A DNA stretch of 64,000 nt from Ureibacillus thermosphaericus (GTDB lineage Bacteria > Bacillota > Bacilli > Bacillales_A > Planococcaceae). Position numbers and translations under genes: made by a program. Below are positions 25,451 through 35,254 of this stretch, one piece after another (positions within the stretch are counted from its first letter, which is position 1; each line of letters starts with the position of its first letter). The DNA is taken from positions 1 through 64,000 of the forward strand of contig NZ_JAAXPW010000002.1 of the NCBI RefSeq assembly GCF_012396605.1, written 5' to 3'. Under the pieces are notes generated by a model. The model was not told where the DNA came from, ran no database searches, and saw only the letters and a list, made by a program, of their open reading frames with translations.

Positions 25451-26830
25451 CTAATTCCCCATCCACCGCAGTCCTTTTGGGTAATGGTTTTTCATCATAT
25501 TCCCCGCGAGTTTTCCCCAACCAATCGAATAACCATCAACGGTGATTAAGTGCCATCCTTTTGGACCGCTAGCTTGTAAAACTTCTCCTTTCAAATAGGA
25601 AATGATTTCATCCGAATCCGCGGAAAGATTCGATACGCTTTTTGCTTCATCCTTTCGTAAAGCCAAGGCAAGGGCATGGGAAGGCTCGAAGCGGTTCTTT
25701 TTGAACGTTCCTAAATGCAATCCTGGACGGAGCACCTTTAATTTTTCTAATGTTGGTACTTCTTCAGGCAATCCATACAATTGGTCGTTGAAGGCAAGGA
25801 AATATCCAAAAGGCATGATATTTAATGTTTCGCCGGCAAAATCCTGGTACGCCTTCATCATTTTCGGGTCCAGTTTTTGTTTCGGATACTTTATGCGAGG
25901 CGCCTCGTCCCCGTCCTTCTTTTTTAACACCGCAATATAATGCCCTTCCCCTTTCACAAGATGAGGCCATATGCGAATCGTTTGTTCAATATTTGAGGCC
26001 GTATTTTCCACCCAATCCGCTCTTCCTTGGCTAAAGCCTTCATACACTTCCACTTGTTCAATCTCGAACTGTGGATACTTTTCAAGAAAGCGGCTGATCG
26101 TTCCTTCATTTTCTTCTGGAGAAAAGGTGCACGTAGAATACACAAGACGACCACCTGGTTTTAACATGCTTTGCGCATACTCAAGAATATCGTCTTGTCT
26201 ATTGGCACAAAGAGTTACATTGTCGGGACTCCAATGCAAGCGAGCCTCTTCATCTTTTCGAAACATTCCTTCTCCAGAACAGGGGGCATCCACTAAGATT
26301 CGATCAAAAAAACTTGGGAAACGCGTTGCTAAACGTTCCGGTGTTTCATTGGTCACGATGGCATTTTTGATGCCCATTCGCTCGACGTTTTGCGATAAAA
26401 TTTTTGCCCGTTGCGGATGGATCTCGTTCGAAACAAGCAGCCCTTCTCCATTCATTTTCGATGCAAGATGTGTAGTTTTCCCGCCCGGTGCTGCACATAA
26501 ATCGAGAATGTATTCCCCTGGTTTGGGATCTACCAATTCCCCTACCGCCATCGCACTTGGTTCTTGGATATAATATAATCCCGCTTCATGGTATGGGTGT
26601 TTTCCTGGACGTTCATTGTTAGGATAAAAATATCCTTCCTTGACCCAAGGGATTTTCTCAGTCGTAAAAGGGTTAATTTGTAAAAATTCATCTATTGAAA
26701 TCTTTAGTGTGTTAATGCGCAAGCCTTGATTTTTTTCTTCTTCGTAACTTCGAATAAACGCATCATATTCATCTTGTAATAATGTTTGCATTTTGTCTTT
26801 AAAGGTTTGTGGTAGATTCAATTTGTTCAC
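25451..26830 (-). CDS. rsmF: 16S/23S rRNA (cytosine-C5)-methyltransferase, RsmF/NOL1-NOP2-sun family
   Basis: SAM-dependent m5C methyltransferase acting on rRNA. The SAM site DLCAAPGGKTTHLASKM lies near residue 110, the catalytic cysteines in VDAPCSGEGMFRKDE near 180 and VYSTCTFSPEENEG near 235. The C-terminal 170 residues contain an RsmF-type RNA-binding region and the PUA-like ending GWHLITVDGYSIGWGKLAGN. Length 459 residues, typical of the Firmicutes RsmF/YebU-like proteins. Starts ATG at 26830. It appears to be a single-gene unit ahead of the CRISPR locus. Exact target base is not inferable. Confidence 0.9.
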   Translation of the reverse strand: MNKLNLPQTFKDKMQTLLQDEYDAFIRSYEEEKNQGLRINTLKISIDEFLQINPFTTEKIPWVKEGYFYPNNERPGKHPYHEAGLYYIQEPSAMAVGELVDPKPGEYILDLCAAPGGKTTHLASKMNGEGLLVSNEIHPQRAKILSQNVERMGIKNAIVTNETPERLATRFPSFFDRILVDAPCSGEGMFRKDEEARLHWSPDNVTLCANRQDDILEYAQSMLKPGGRLVYSTCTFSPEENEGTISRFLEKYPQFEIEQVEVYEGFSQGRADWVENTASNIEQTIRIWPHLVKGEGHYIAVLKKKDGDEAPRIKYPKQKLDPKMMKAYQDFAGETLNIMPFGYFLAFNDQLYGLPEEVPTLEKLKVLRPGLHLGTFKKNRFEPSHALALALRKDEAKSVSNLSADSDEIISYLKGEVLQASGPKGWHLITVDGYSIGWGKLAGNMMKNHYPKGLRWMGN

Positions 26831-26896
26831 CTCAAAAGTTTAGTGCCATTGAATATATTATCATTCATTTTAAATTTTGGGGTGGAGAACATGTTT

Positions 26897-27154
26897 TTAT
26901 TTACAGTATTTATGGCTATGTTTACTGATATTGTGACAATATTGCCACGTTTTATAAATATATTGACAGTCCATGTTTTTAACGGATTTGTGGTTAGAGT
27001 GAAAGACCGCTTCACCAAAAGCTTCATACTTTCGAACCCATTGTTTTAAAGTGCTTTGGTGAATTTTATATTGACGAGCAAACTTTTCAACACCCGTTAA
27101 ATATAAATGAATCAGTTTTAACATGAACTTTTTAGGATACTTGTAAAAGGTCAT
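26897..27154 (-). pseudogene. IS3-family transposase OrfA remnant
   Basis: Minus-strand frame of 85 residues beginning MTFYKYPKKFMLKLIHLYL with a helix-turn-helix (GVEKFARQYKIHQSTLKQWVRKYEAFGEAVF) characteristic of OrfA proteins of the IS150-like branch of IS3. Homology fades after about residue 60, and no orfB integrase follows; the DNA runs directly into the rsmF start region. So it is a truncated, dead copy. The flanking hairpin at 27165-27215 is probably part of the old element. Confidence 0.65.
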
Positions 27155-27164
27155 AATGAAAGCC

Positions 27165-27215
27165 CCCTATTAGGTCAGATGAATTTTTATTTTTTCATCT
27201 GTCTACCTAATAGGG
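27165..27215. repeat. Long inverted repeat flanking the IS3 remnant
   Basis: CCCTATTAGGT and ACCTAATAGGG arms, extended by CAGATGAA/TTCATCTG with a 3-base interruption, around an AT-rich loop. It precedes the OrfA start and may be the terminal or regulatory hairpin of that element. Confidence 0.7.
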
Positions 27216-27229
27216 AGCATATCAAGTCG

Positions 27230-27469
27230 ATAATTTTTTGAACAGCCTTAATTCTTAAAGTAATATTTTCTTTAAATCCTTTGCTCCTGTGGTGGTCACA
27301 TCAAACGCACCTCCTCGCCGCATTTTATCTGCGGCGAAAGCTCTTGCGACAGCCGCAATTTATCTGCGGCGAAAGCTCTTGCGACAGCCGCAATTTATCT
27401 GCGGCGAAAGCTCTTGCGACAGCCGCAAAGGGGGCGTCTCAAAATGACTTTTCAGACACCCTTTCAATT
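27230..27469 (+). repeat. Dispersed non-coding repeat, copy 1, with three 35-bp internal units
   Basis: Begins TTTTTTGAACAGCCTTA, has the central block TTTGCTCCTGTGGTGGTCAC near 27281-27300, three tandem 35-bp units (CGCAATTTATCTGCGGCGAA...) at about 27318-27423, and ends GCGTCTCAAAATGACTTTTC and AGACACCC. The same layout recurs at 34857-35082 with two units and, more degenerate and inverted, at 49015-49170. Each unit can form a hairpin through TGCGGC/GCCGCA. No protein is encoded. Confidence 0.85.
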
Positions 27470-27470
27470 A

Positions 27471-28523
27471 TTAAGGTATTTTCACTGTAAATGATTCAAA
27501 TTTAACATCTTTTACTGCACTATAATCCTTTTCGATATATTTTCCGTTTTCATCTACCCCTCCACCACTAGATGGAATCACTAAAAATGGGGTAATGGTT
27601 AATTCCGTTACATTTGAGTCAATTGGATCAAATTGCTTTGTACTTTTATACACGATTGTATCTTTCATTCTTTCCCCTGTCACTCCGCCTGAAAGGTTTG
27701 TCAGTTTGTTACCATCTTGGTCTACTACTCGGAAATCGATATAATGCCCTCTCGTTTTATCAAAATCGCTCTCTTTTTCAGAACTCACAAAAGATACACT
27801 GACACCTGTTTTACTTATGGACACTTCTGTTACCGTAAGTTGTATGCCATCTACTGTTTGTTTATGTTGAACAGGAATTGTTTTTATGTCTTTTATTTTT
27901 TGGATTGGTGTTGAGAAATGCCATTTTTCACCCTTTTCTCCTTGAAGCGTTAGCCCCAGTTCAAATTGGTCAGGCATGTCTTCTGTAATGTTGATCGTTT
28001 GAATGGCTGTACGAGTTGTTGATGATACTATTTCTTCTCCATAAGAACCTGTAACTGCTTTAGGCAATTTTCCATTAATCGTAATATCCATGCCAGCACC
28101 GAAATAATGTTCACCTAATTCCCTTTCAGACTCAATAATGAGGCCGATTGTAATATTGCTCTGATCATACAGAACTTCATTTAAAGTAACGGATATTCCA
28201 TTAACCGTTTGTGTTTCGCCAATTTCGTCGATTAACCCTTCTTGGTAGGCATGTTGTAAACCAATAAAGTCGGAATCACCAAAAACAGAACCAATTAACG
28301 GTATTTTCGATAAACTCGTTGCAATCGCAGGAGAATATTGAGCTGAAATGAATAATCCAAATGCTGCAGCGACACTGCTTAAAAGATAAGTTATTTTTCT
28401 TTTATATAAAGGAGTTTTCACCTTTCCATCTATTTGCTCTTGTGCTTGAGCAATTCCAGTTCGAATCGCCAATCGAACTTCGTCTTGCGGAAACACTTCG
28501 AAACGATCATATTGTTCTTTCAT
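27471..28523 (-). CDS. DUF4179 domain-containing protein, likely anti-sigma factor
   Basis: 350-residue protein with a short cytoplasmic N-terminus, one membrane segment (ITYLLSSVAAAFGLFISAQY, about residues 44-63) and a large extracytoplasmic part of two beta-rich domains (DUF4179 followed by DUF5643-like repeats such as VDGIQLTVTEVSISKTGVSV). The gene overlaps the upstream ECF sigma gene by 17 bases, the usual arrangement of a sigma factor and its membrane anti-sigma. It would hold the sigma factor at the membrane until an envelope signal arrives; that role is inferred from context. The ATG has AAAGGAG upstream. Confidence 0.8.
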   Translation of the reverse strand: MKEQYDRFEVFPQDEVRLAIRTGIAQAQEQIDGKVKTPLYKRKITYLLSSVAAAFGLFISAQYSPAIATSLSKIPLIGSVFGDSDFIGLQHAYQEGLIDEIGETQTVNGISVTLNEVLYDQSNITIGLIIESERELGEHYFGAGMDITINGKLPKAVTGSYGEEIVSSTTRTAIQTINITEDMPDQFELGLTLQGEKGEKWHFSTPIQKIKDIKTIPVQHKQTVDGIQLTVTEVSISKTGVSVSFVSSEKESDFDKTRGHYIDFRVVDQDGNKLTNLSGGVTGERMKDTIVYKSTKQFDPIDSNVTELTITPFLVIPSSGGGVDENGKYIEKDYSAVKDVKFESFTVKIP

Positions 28524-29049
28524 TGAACTTATAACTCCTTTCTAATTCATTTTTTAAATGTTTTTTTGCTCTTCGCAAATAGGTTTTGATTGTTCCAACC
28601 GGTTTTCCCATCACTTCGGCAATATCCCGAATGGACAGGTCGTGATAGTAAAATAAAATAATCGAAGTTTGATACGATTCATTTAATTTTGATAATGCTT
28701 CGCCTAAATGTAAAGAATCAGATGGCAGCTCCTGTTTGTGTTCCATTTTCCTTAATAGTTCCATTTCATCGTACGGAATCATTCGATCGCGTTTCTTTAA
28801 TAATTGGTAGCATTCACGAATGAGAATTCTAAAGAGCCATGTTGAGAAATATTCGGGATTTCGCAAATCTTTAATCGCGAGAAATGCTTTGCAAGCTGTT
28901 TCTTGTATGACGTCCAGTACGTCTTCTTTCCTTCCTACATAGGAAAGCGCTTTGTAATAAAGCATTTGTTCTTCCTTAATTAGCAATTGTTCAAAGGCTG
29001 TCGCATCTCCTTTGATTGCTTTTTCTACTAGTTCGATATCATGTTTCAC
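28507..29049 (-). CDS. ECF-type RNA polymerase sigma factor
   Basis: 180-residue sigma-70 family regulator. Region 2 is visible as DVLDVIQETACKAFLAIKDL and YFSTWLFRILIRECYQLL (about residues 45-85), and region 4 as LSIRDIAEVMGKPVGTIKTYLRRAKKHL near the C-terminus. The GTG at 29049 has AAGGAGG seven bases upstream; an ATG at 29058 would abut the ribosome site and is less likely. Overlap with the DUF4179 gene supports a sigma/anti-sigma pair. The regulon is unknown; ECF factors of this kind usually also drive their own promoter. Confidence 0.85.
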   Translation of the reverse strand: MKHDIELVEKAIKGDATAFEQLLIKEEQMLYYKALSYVGRKEDVLDVIQETACKAFLAIKDLRNPEYFSTWLFRILIRECYQLLKKRDRMIPYDEMELLRKMEHKQELPSDSLHLGEALSKLNESYQTSIILFYYHDLSIRDIAEVMGKPVGTIKTYLRRAKKHLKNELERSYKFNERTI

Positions 29050-29224
29050 TCTCTTCATCCTCCTTTCATTAATTAGAGCTTCAGGGATAATGGAAAAGTT
29101 TCAAAGGATTAAAGTTTTTTATCAACAGTTAAAAAGTCCCTATTTCAGAGATCTAATAATTGCCAACTCCTGAAAAATCATCGCCATTCGAAAAAATTAC
29201 GTCCACTCAAGATTCGATAACCAA

Positions 29225-29863
29225 ATCGAGTAGGAGGGAGCGATTAACTCCCGTCCTCTCACACCACCGTACGTACGGTTCCGTATACGGCGGTTCAATT
29301 AAGATGATTGACGCAAGTCTTTATAACTTCCGTGAATAGCTGTTCTCTTTATGCCAGTGGTCACTCCACCCTCCAAGAGGTCTCCCACGGGATTCACCGC
29401 TTCCTTCCTCAAGTCAGGTACTACGTTTTCTGTGTTCATCATGACTCACTGAATGCCAAGGGCTATTCTCTCTTAATTGTTCGGTCCTTCTTAGTAGTTC
29501 TAAACCAACTAATACTATGACCTCTGCTGACTTCTGACGGTTCAGCTACTTATCACTAAGTAGGTTATGAAGCGTACTTCACATATCCGCCAGACCTCCC
29601 CGGGTAAGAATGTAATCTTTCCTTCCATCTATCTGCTTCATTTACTCTGTACCACCTTTGGCAGAAAGGACTTTGTTTTGTTTAGCAAACTCATCCAATG
29701 ATACCTAGCCTTATATGAAGTTCGTGTTCCTCAGACCGGAAGTTTGCCGCTCGCTTCCTTCAGATCCGCGTCACCACGGACACCCTTGCGTTAAGCTAAC
29801 TGTTACTTCTGCCTTCACAGTTCGGGACTTACACCCTATAGATTACACCCATGCCAGGCGCAC
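29225..29863 (-). ncRNA. Group II intron without reverse transcriptase ORF
   Basis: On the minus strand the sequence begins GTGCGCCTGGCATGGGTG at 29863, the group II 5' end, and ends with a domain V hairpin (ACCGCCGTA / TACGGTGGT around TACGGAACCGTA) and a domain VI stem (GGGAG..CTCCC) finishing near CTACTCGAT. At about 640 bases it is far too short to carry an intron-encoded protein; only a short open stretch starting MMNTENVVPDLRKEA remains in domain IV. It is inserted right after the T run of the nitrilase terminator, the target preference of bacterial class C introns. Confidence 0.82.
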
Positions 29864-29864
29864 T

Positions 29865-29895
29865 AAAAAACCGAGCAATTTCCTACATTGCTCGG
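29865..29895 (-). terminator. Terminator of the nitrilase-family gene, interrupted downstream by the intron
   Basis: On the minus strand CCGAGCAAT, a 7-base loop, ATTGCTCGG and TTTTTT. The group II intron begins two bases after the T run. Confidence 0.88.
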
Positions 29896-29906
29896 CTCAC
29901 TTTCCT

Positions 29907-30701
29907 TTACTTTTGCTCTACTACTTTCCCATATAATTCTGGACGGCGGTCGTCATATACCGGAATTCGTGTGCGGACTTCATCCACTTTTGAGAAATCT
30001 ACGTCAATTACCGCCAACTCCTCATCTTCTGCACCAGTCCATAACACTTCACCCCAAGGTTCAATCACCATTGACTGTCCATTAAAGTTTTCCGGTTTGC
30101 GGGAAATTCGATTTACTGCCACAACAAAACATTGATTTTCAATGGCACGGGCTTGCAAAAGTGTTTTCCAATGATCAATTCTTGGTGTCGGCCATTGAGC
30201 AGCAACGAACAATACTTTTGCTCCCGCTAATGCATGGGCGCGAAGCCATTCAGGGAAACGGATATCATAGCAAATCACAGCCGCTGCCGGAAGATCTCCC
30301 AAATCAAAGCGGTTCATGGATTCGCCAGCTTCTAAATATTTTTCTTCATCCATTAATCTAAATAAATGAACTTTACTATATTCACTCAATAATTCCCCAT
30401 CTCGATTCACGACATACATCGTGTTATAAAATTTGCCATTTTCTTTTGTCGCTACAGAACCACCGATAATATGTATTCCTAGCTCACTGGCAAGGTGTTG
30501 AAGAAAAGCTTTTGTGCGGTTGCCATTTTTATCTGCTAACTCCTCTAATTTTTCAAGAGCATATCCTGTATTCCACATTTCAGGCAATACCACAATGTCG
30601 GCACCCTTACTTGCCGCTTCCCGAATCAACTGTTCCGCCCGCTCGTAGTTTTCCTCCACTTTCCCAAACCCGACATTCATTTGAATGCAACCAATTTTCA
30701 T
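29907..30701 (-). CDS. mtnU: Carbon-nitrogen hydrolase (nitrilase family), omega-amidase-like MtnU
   Basis: 264-residue nitrilase-superfamily hydrolase with the catalytic triad Glu in VVLPEMWNTGYALEKL (near residue 42), Lys in YSKVHLFRLMDEEKYLEAG (near 113) and Cys in AAVICYDIRFPEWLR (near 146). Family members of this subgroup hydrolyse alpha-keto amides such as 2-oxoglutaramate or 2-oxo-4-methylthiobutyramide. It stands divergently from an MtnE-like aminotransferase, as in B. subtilis mtnE-mtnU of methionine salvage. The ATG at 30701 follows AGGGGG. Symbol is by synteny and similarity. The 160-base divergent region shows no S-box riboswitch. Confidence 0.82.
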   Translation of the reverse strand: MKIGCIQMNVGFGKVEENYERAEQLIREAASKGADIVVLPEMWNTGYALEKLEELADKNGNRTKAFLQHLASELGIHIIGGSVATKENGKFYNTMYVVNRDGELLSEYSKVHLFRLMDEEKYLEAGESMNRFDLGDLPAAAVICYDIRFPEWLRAHALAGAKVLFVAAQWPTPRIDHWKTLLQARAIENQCFVVAVNRISRKPENFNGQSMVIEPWGEVLWTGAEDEELAVIDVDFSKVDEVRTRIPVYDDRRPELYGKVVEQK

Positions 30702-30861
30702 CTTGAATCCCCCTAGACAATTATTCAAGAAAATAATAATATTCCTACATATCTACTTATAATTATAAACTGGTATTTTCTTAAAATACAGAATGACAGA
30801 TTTTGAGAATTCAATCAAGTTGTACATTCACCAACTAAATCAATAAGAAAAGAGGATGCAC

Positions 30862-32052
30862 ATGGAATTATCCTATAAACTCCAAAAACTTCCTACTCAA
30901 TTTTTCGCTTCCCTTGTGCAAAAAGTGAATAAAGCGATTGCTGAAGGACGGGATGTGATCAATCTAGGACAGGGAAATCCAGACCGCCCAACACCTACTC
31001 ACATTGTCAAGGCGCTTCAAGAAGCAGCAGCCGACCCTGATACTCATAAATATTCCCTTTTCCGTGGCATGCTAGAATTAAAACAAGCCGTAAGCAACTT
31101 TTACAAAAGAGAATACAACGTAGACATCGATCCAAATGAAGAAGTGGCCATTTTAGGCGGTGCAAAAGTCGGATTGGTCGAGCTTCCGTTGTGCGTGTTA
31201 AACCCTGGCGACTATATGCTGCTACCGGATCCAGGCTATCCGGACTATTTATCCGGTCCGGTGTTGGCGGATGTTCATTTTGATACAATGCCATTGCTTG
31301 AGGAAAATGATTTTCTCCCGGATTATAACACTTTACCTGATGAAGTGAAGAAACGGGCAAAATTGATGTATTTGAACTATCCAAACAATCCAACGGGCGC
31401 CACTGCCACTATAGAGTTCTTCAATAAAACGGTGCAATTTGCAAAAGAACACGATATTACTGTTGTTCACGATTTCGCATACGGTGCCCTTGGATTTGAC
31501 GGGGAGAAACCGGTGAGCTTCCTGCAAGCGGAAGGGGCAAAAGAAGTTGGAGTAGAGTTCTATACATTATCCAAAACTTATAATATGGCCGGCTGGCGTG
31601 TCGCTTTTGCGGTGGGTAACCGCGACATCATTGAAGCCATCAACTTGTTGCAAGACCATCTGTTTTGCAGCCTCTTCCCTGCCGTACAGCAGGCAGCCGC
31701 TTATGCATTGAACAGCGATCAATCTTGTGTGGAAGAACTGAGAAGCATTTACGAATCCCGCCGCAATGTGCTGGTGGAAGAAGCCTGTCGGATCGGATGG
31801 AACGTAAGAGCGCCAAAAGGCTCCTTCTTTGCATGGTTGCCGGTTCCGGAAGGGTTTACGAGCCAAGAATTTTCCGATTACCTATTGGATAAAGCGGATG
31901 TGGCAGTCGCAAGCGGCAACGGATTTGGCGAACATGGCGAAGGCTATATTCGGGTGGGGCTACTTGTGGAAGAAGAGAGGCTCCGAGAAGCCATCCGCCG
32001 CATTGAAGCATTAGGGATTTTCCAAAAAGAAATAGCAAAAGTTCAAAAATGA
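30862..32052 (+). CDS. mtnE: PLP-dependent aminotransferase, MtnE/YkrV-like
   Basis: Class I/II aminotransferase of 396 residues, closely similar block by block to remembered B. subtilis MtnE (YkrV), which transaminates 2-oxo-4-methylthiobutyrate to methionine with glutamine as donor. Motifs are VINLGQGNPDRPTPTHIV near residue 35, LNYPNNPTGA near 170, the PLP lysine in YTLSKTYNMAGWRVAFAVG near 235, and GFGEHGEGYIRVGLL near the C-terminus. The first ATG at 30856 abuts AAGAGG, so ATG 30862 is preferred. Pairing with the omega-amidase gene fits glutamine transamination. A weak terminator follows. Confidence 0.88.
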   Translation: MELSYKLQKLPTQFFASLVQKVNKAIAEGRDVINLGQGNPDRPTPTHIVKALQEAAADPDTHKYSLFRGMLELKQAVSNFYKREYNVDIDPNEEVAILGGAKVGLVELPLCVLNPGDYMLLPDPGYPDYLSGPVLADVHFDTMPLLEENDFLPDYNTLPDEVKKRAKLMYLNYPNNPTGATATIEFFNKTVQFAKEHDITVVHDFAYGALGFDGEKPVSFLQAEGAKEVGVEFYTLSKTYNMAGWRVAFAVGNRDIIEAINLLQDHLFCSLFPAVQQAAAYALNSDQSCVEELRSIYESRRNVLVEEACRIGWNVRAPKGSFFAWLPVPEGFTSQEFSDYLLDKADVAVASGNGFGEHGEGYIRVGLLVEEERLREAIRRIEALGIFQKEIAKVQK

Positions 32053-32059
32053 TATCACT

Positions 32060-32096
32060 CCCCTTCCCTTTTTTAAGCGAAGGGGTTAAATTTTTT
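32060..32096 (+). terminator. Probable terminator after mtnE
   Basis: CCCCTTC / GAAGGGG stem of 7 bp with a 12-base loop, followed four bases later by TTTTTT. Confidence 0.55.
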
Positions 32097-32244
32097 ACCC
32101 TCTCTGCCAGTCCTGCATCTCCAAAGATTCCCCCGACTGAATCTTCAATTGACAAAAATTTCAGAAATAAGATTGATTTTCATATGATTTTTCGCTTACG
32201 ATATATTTACAAAGATTGCCTATTCCACAGCAAAGGGTGATAAC

Positions 32245-34839
32245 ATGACTGCCAAATATACAATCGCAGTTAAAGAAGGAATCCTCCATGCAAAGAAACT
32301 TGCTCGAAGCAAACAAAACTATCAACTGGATATTCCTCATCTATGGACCGCTTTATTACAGCCCAACAACTTTGCCTATAACTTTTATCAAGAATTTAAT
32401 ATTAATATGAACGAGCTTATTCAACTAGTAAATAAAGAAGTAGATAAAATCCCCTCTTTAGCAGGTACGAATATCGCTTATGGAGAAAAAGAAAGCCAAC
32501 GACTAAAAAGGCTGTTTAAACAAGCGGAGATTGAAGCGGAACGGCTACGAGATCGCTTTATTTCTGTTGAGCATTTAATGATTGCTTTGTTCGAACAAGA
32601 TTTTAATCCTATTACAAAATATTTAGCCGAACATCATGTAACGAAAGAATCCATATATGAAAAATTACATCAAACTCGAAACGGACAAATGGTCACATCC
32701 GACAATCAGGAGACGCTATACGACGCATTGAACAAATATGCAGTCAATTTGAATCAAAGATATGTAGATGGAAAAGTTGACCGAATCGTTGGAAGGGAAA
32801 AGGAAATCAATGATATTATCCGCATTTTAACAAGAAAAAATAAAAATAATGCGATTTTAATAGGCAGCCCTGGGGTTGGAAAAACCGCCATCGTTGAAGG
32901 GTTGGTTCAAAAAATTGTGAACAAAGATGTTCCAAATAATTTGCTCGATAAAGTCGTCTATAGTCTAGATATGGGCTCCCTTCTTGCTGGGGCTAAATAT
33001 CGCGGGGAATTTGAAGAAAAATTAAAAGCCGTATTAAATGAAGTGAAACAATCAAATAATCAAGTCATCCTCTTCATTGATGAAATTCATACGATCGTCG
33101 GTGCGGGACGAACAGAAGGCTCCATGGATGCAGGAAATATATTAAAACCGATGCTTGCCCGAGGTGAACTTCGCTGTATTGGAGCAACCACACAAGATGA
33201 ATATCGGGAATATATCGAAAAAGATAAAGCGTTGGAGCGCCGTTTCCAACGTGTGATCGTCAATGAACCGTCGATTGAAGCAACCATTGAAATTTTGCAA
33301 GGCATTAAAGAAGACTATGAATTATATCACGAAACCTTTATCACTGATGAAGCCATCGAAGCTGCCGTTAAACTTTCAAAACGATACATCACCGACCGCT
33401 TTTTGCCAGATAAAGCCATTGATTTAATGGATGAAGCAAGTGCAGTAAAGCGGATTTCCCTAAATGAAATCCCCCACTCCATCAAGAAAATCAACGAACA
33501 AATTTTGCAATCAAAAATCGCCCTTTATAAGCAAGAATTGGAACCCAACCCGGCATTTGACCGGTATGCCATTGAACAGAAGCTAAAAATTATTGAAAAC
33601 GAAAAAGAAAAAATGGAAAGACAATGGGCAAAAGAGCTGGAAATACTCCATTTTACGCAGCGGGAAAAAAGAAATTTGGCAAGATTGCATAAGTTATATG
33701 AAAAAGCGGTAAAGAATAATGAAGTCGGCCAAATCGTTCAATTGGAAACCTACGATATTCCTGCATCTGAAAAGAGACTAAAAGAGCTCGAACAACAATG
33801 GGGTCTATTAAAGGAAAGCAAAACCTTCATCGATAATGTAGTGACCGCTGAAGATATCGAGCGCGTCGTGGAGAGACTAACTGGAATTAAAATTACAGGT
33901 GTCATGAAAAATGAACGGGAACGACTATTGAATTTGGAGAACGAAATACACAAATACATCGTGGGACAAGATGAAGCGGTGAAAAAAGTAGCTCATGCCG
34001 TCTTGCGTTCAAGGGCTGGAATTAAAAACCCAAATAAACCAACCGGCTCCTTCCTGTTCCTTGGACCTACAGGTGTCGGCAAGACGAAACTGGCGAAAGT
34101 ACTGGCAAAAGTGTTGTTCGGTACAGAGCTGGATATGGTACGGCTGGACATGTCAGAGTATATGGAAAAACATGCAGTCGCAAAACTCATTGGTCCTCCG
34201 CCGGGATACGCTGGCTATGACGAAGGGGGCCACTTGACGGAAGCGGTCCGGCATCGTCTCCATTCCATCATCGTCCTCGATGAAATCGAAAAAGCACATC
34301 CGGATGTTTTCAACATTCTATTACAAGTGCTCGATGAAGGAAGACTTACGGACTCCCAAGGTAGGACGGTGGACTTTAAAAATACAATTTTAATTATGAC
34401 AAGCAATATCGGATCGAAACTACTATTGGATTCGATAGAAAAATATAATGTTATTACATCTGAAGCAAGACAAGCGGTCATTAACGAATTGCGCTCCCAT
34501 TTCAAGCCGGAATTTTTAAACCGGATTGATGAAACCATCATTTTCAACCCATTGGTGAAAGAACAAATGGTGGCAATTGCCGAAATCATGATGAAAGAAC
34601 TCAATGAACGATTAAAAGAAAACAAATTAATTTTGCACACAACTTCGGAAGTTATACAATGGATTGCGGAGAATGGCTACGACCAAATTAATGGCGCACG
34701 GCCAATTCAGCGGTTTATCGTCCAACATATTGAAACACCACTGGCTCGGGATATTATCGCCAATCAAATTGAAGAAAATGTCCGTATTACTATTTCCATC
34801 AAAAATAATGAACCGGTTTTTCTTTACGAACCGATATAA
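32245..34839 (+). CDS. clpB: ATP-dependent chaperone ClpB (Clp/Hsp100 family)
   Basis: 864-residue AAA+ disaggregase. Order: N-terminal Clp-N repeats (about 1-145), AAA-1 with Walker A GSPGVGKT near residue 210 and Walker [16 protein letters not shown] near 275, a coiled-coil middle domain of about 130 residues (about 405-540, [16 protein letters not shown] onward), AAA-2 with GPTGVGKTK near 610 and [16 protein letters not shown] near 675, and a C-terminal small domain. Two full AAA modules with a long M domain and no ClpP-binding IGF loop evident favour ClpB over ClpC. ATG follows AAAGGGTG. No CIRCE or CtsR operator was recognised upstream. Confidence 0.88.
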   Translation: MTAKYTIAVKEGILHAKKLARSKQNYQLDIPHLWTALLQPNNFAYNFYQEFNINMNELIQLVNKEVDKIPSLAGTNIAYGEKESQRLKRLFKQAEIEAERLRDRFISVEHLMIALFEQDFNPITKYLAEHHVTKESIYEKLHQTRNGQMVTSDNQETLYDALNKYAVNLNQRYVDGKVDRIVGREKEINDIIRILTRKNKNNAILIGSPGVGKTAIVEGLVQKIVNKDVPNNLLDKVVYSLDMGSLLAGAKYRGEFEEKLKAVLNEVKQSNNQVILFIDEIHTIVGAGRTEGSMDAGNILKPMLARGELRCIGATTQDEYREYIEKDKALERRFQRVIVNEPSIEATIEILQGIKEDYELYHETFITDEAIEAAVKLSKRYITDRFLPDKAIDLMDEASAVKRISLNEIPHSIKKINEQILQSKIALYKQELEPNPAFDRYAIEQKLKIIENEKEKMERQWAKELEILHFTQREKRNLARLHKLYEKAVKNNEVGQIVQLETYDIPASEKRLKELEQQWGLLKESKTFIDNVVTAEDIERVVERLTGIKITGVMKNERERLLNLENEIHKYIVGQDEAVKKVAHAVLRSRAGIKNPNKPTGSFLFLGPTGVGKTKLAKVLAKVLFGTELDMVRLDMSEYMEKHAVAKLIGPPPGYAGYDEGGHLTEAVRHRLHSIIVLDEIEKAHPDVFNILLQVLDEGRLTDSQGRTVDFKNTILIMTSNIGSKLLLDSIEKYNVITSEARQAVINELRSHFKPEFLNRIDETIIFNPLVKEQMVAIAEIMMKELNERLKENKLILHTTSEVIQWIAENGYDQINGARPIQRFIVQHIETPLARDIIANQIEENVRITISIKNNEPVFLYEPI

Positions 34840-34856
34840 TTTCAACTTTCAAGTAG

Positions 34857-35082
34857 GAGGTTGTCCAGAAAGTCGAACACTTTCTGAACAGCCTTACTTC
34901 TTATAGTAATATTCTCTTAAAAACTTTGCTCCTGCGGTGGTCACATCAAACGCGCCTCCTCGTCGCAATTTATCTGCGGCGAAAGCTTGTGCGACTGCCG
35001 CAATTTATCTGCGGCGAAAGCGTTAGCGACAGCCGCAAAGGAGGCGTCTCAAAATGACTTTTCAGACACCCTCTTTCCTAAA
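34857..35082 (+). repeat. Dispersed non-coding repeat, copy 2, with two 35-bp internal units
   Basis: Starts with a hairpin (CAGAAAGT/ACTTTCTG) and GAACAGCCTTA, then TTTGCTCCTGCGGTGGTCAC, two 35-bp units containing CAATTTATCTGCGGCGAAAG, and the end GCGTCTCAAAATGACTTTTC. Same orientation as copy 1 at 27230-27469. It fills most of the 415-base gap between clpB and the acetoin operon; the rest (35083-35254) is AT-rich leader. Confidence 0.85.
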
Positions 35083-35254
35083 CTTTCATCCCATCAAATA
35101 TCGAAAATAGTTATTTTCAGCAATGAGATTACAATAATTCTCAAAAAATCTATAGACGGATATTTTAAAATCCGTTAAAATTAATTTACAATCATTTTAT
35201 TATTCCGAAAATTCTAACTTTTGCAATTCATTCGAAAGAAAAGAAGGTGATTCC

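Noticed and set aside
29308-29936. Short plus-strand frames in the group II intron region
   Set aside because: They cross structured intron RNA in antisense; no gene features.
30702-30855. S-box (SAM-I) riboswitch before mtnE
   Set aside because: None of the conserved S-box blocks is present and the gap is too short.
35083-35254. Sigma-54 promoter for the acetoin operon
   Set aside because: Only a TTGCA is present; no TGGC element at the right distance.
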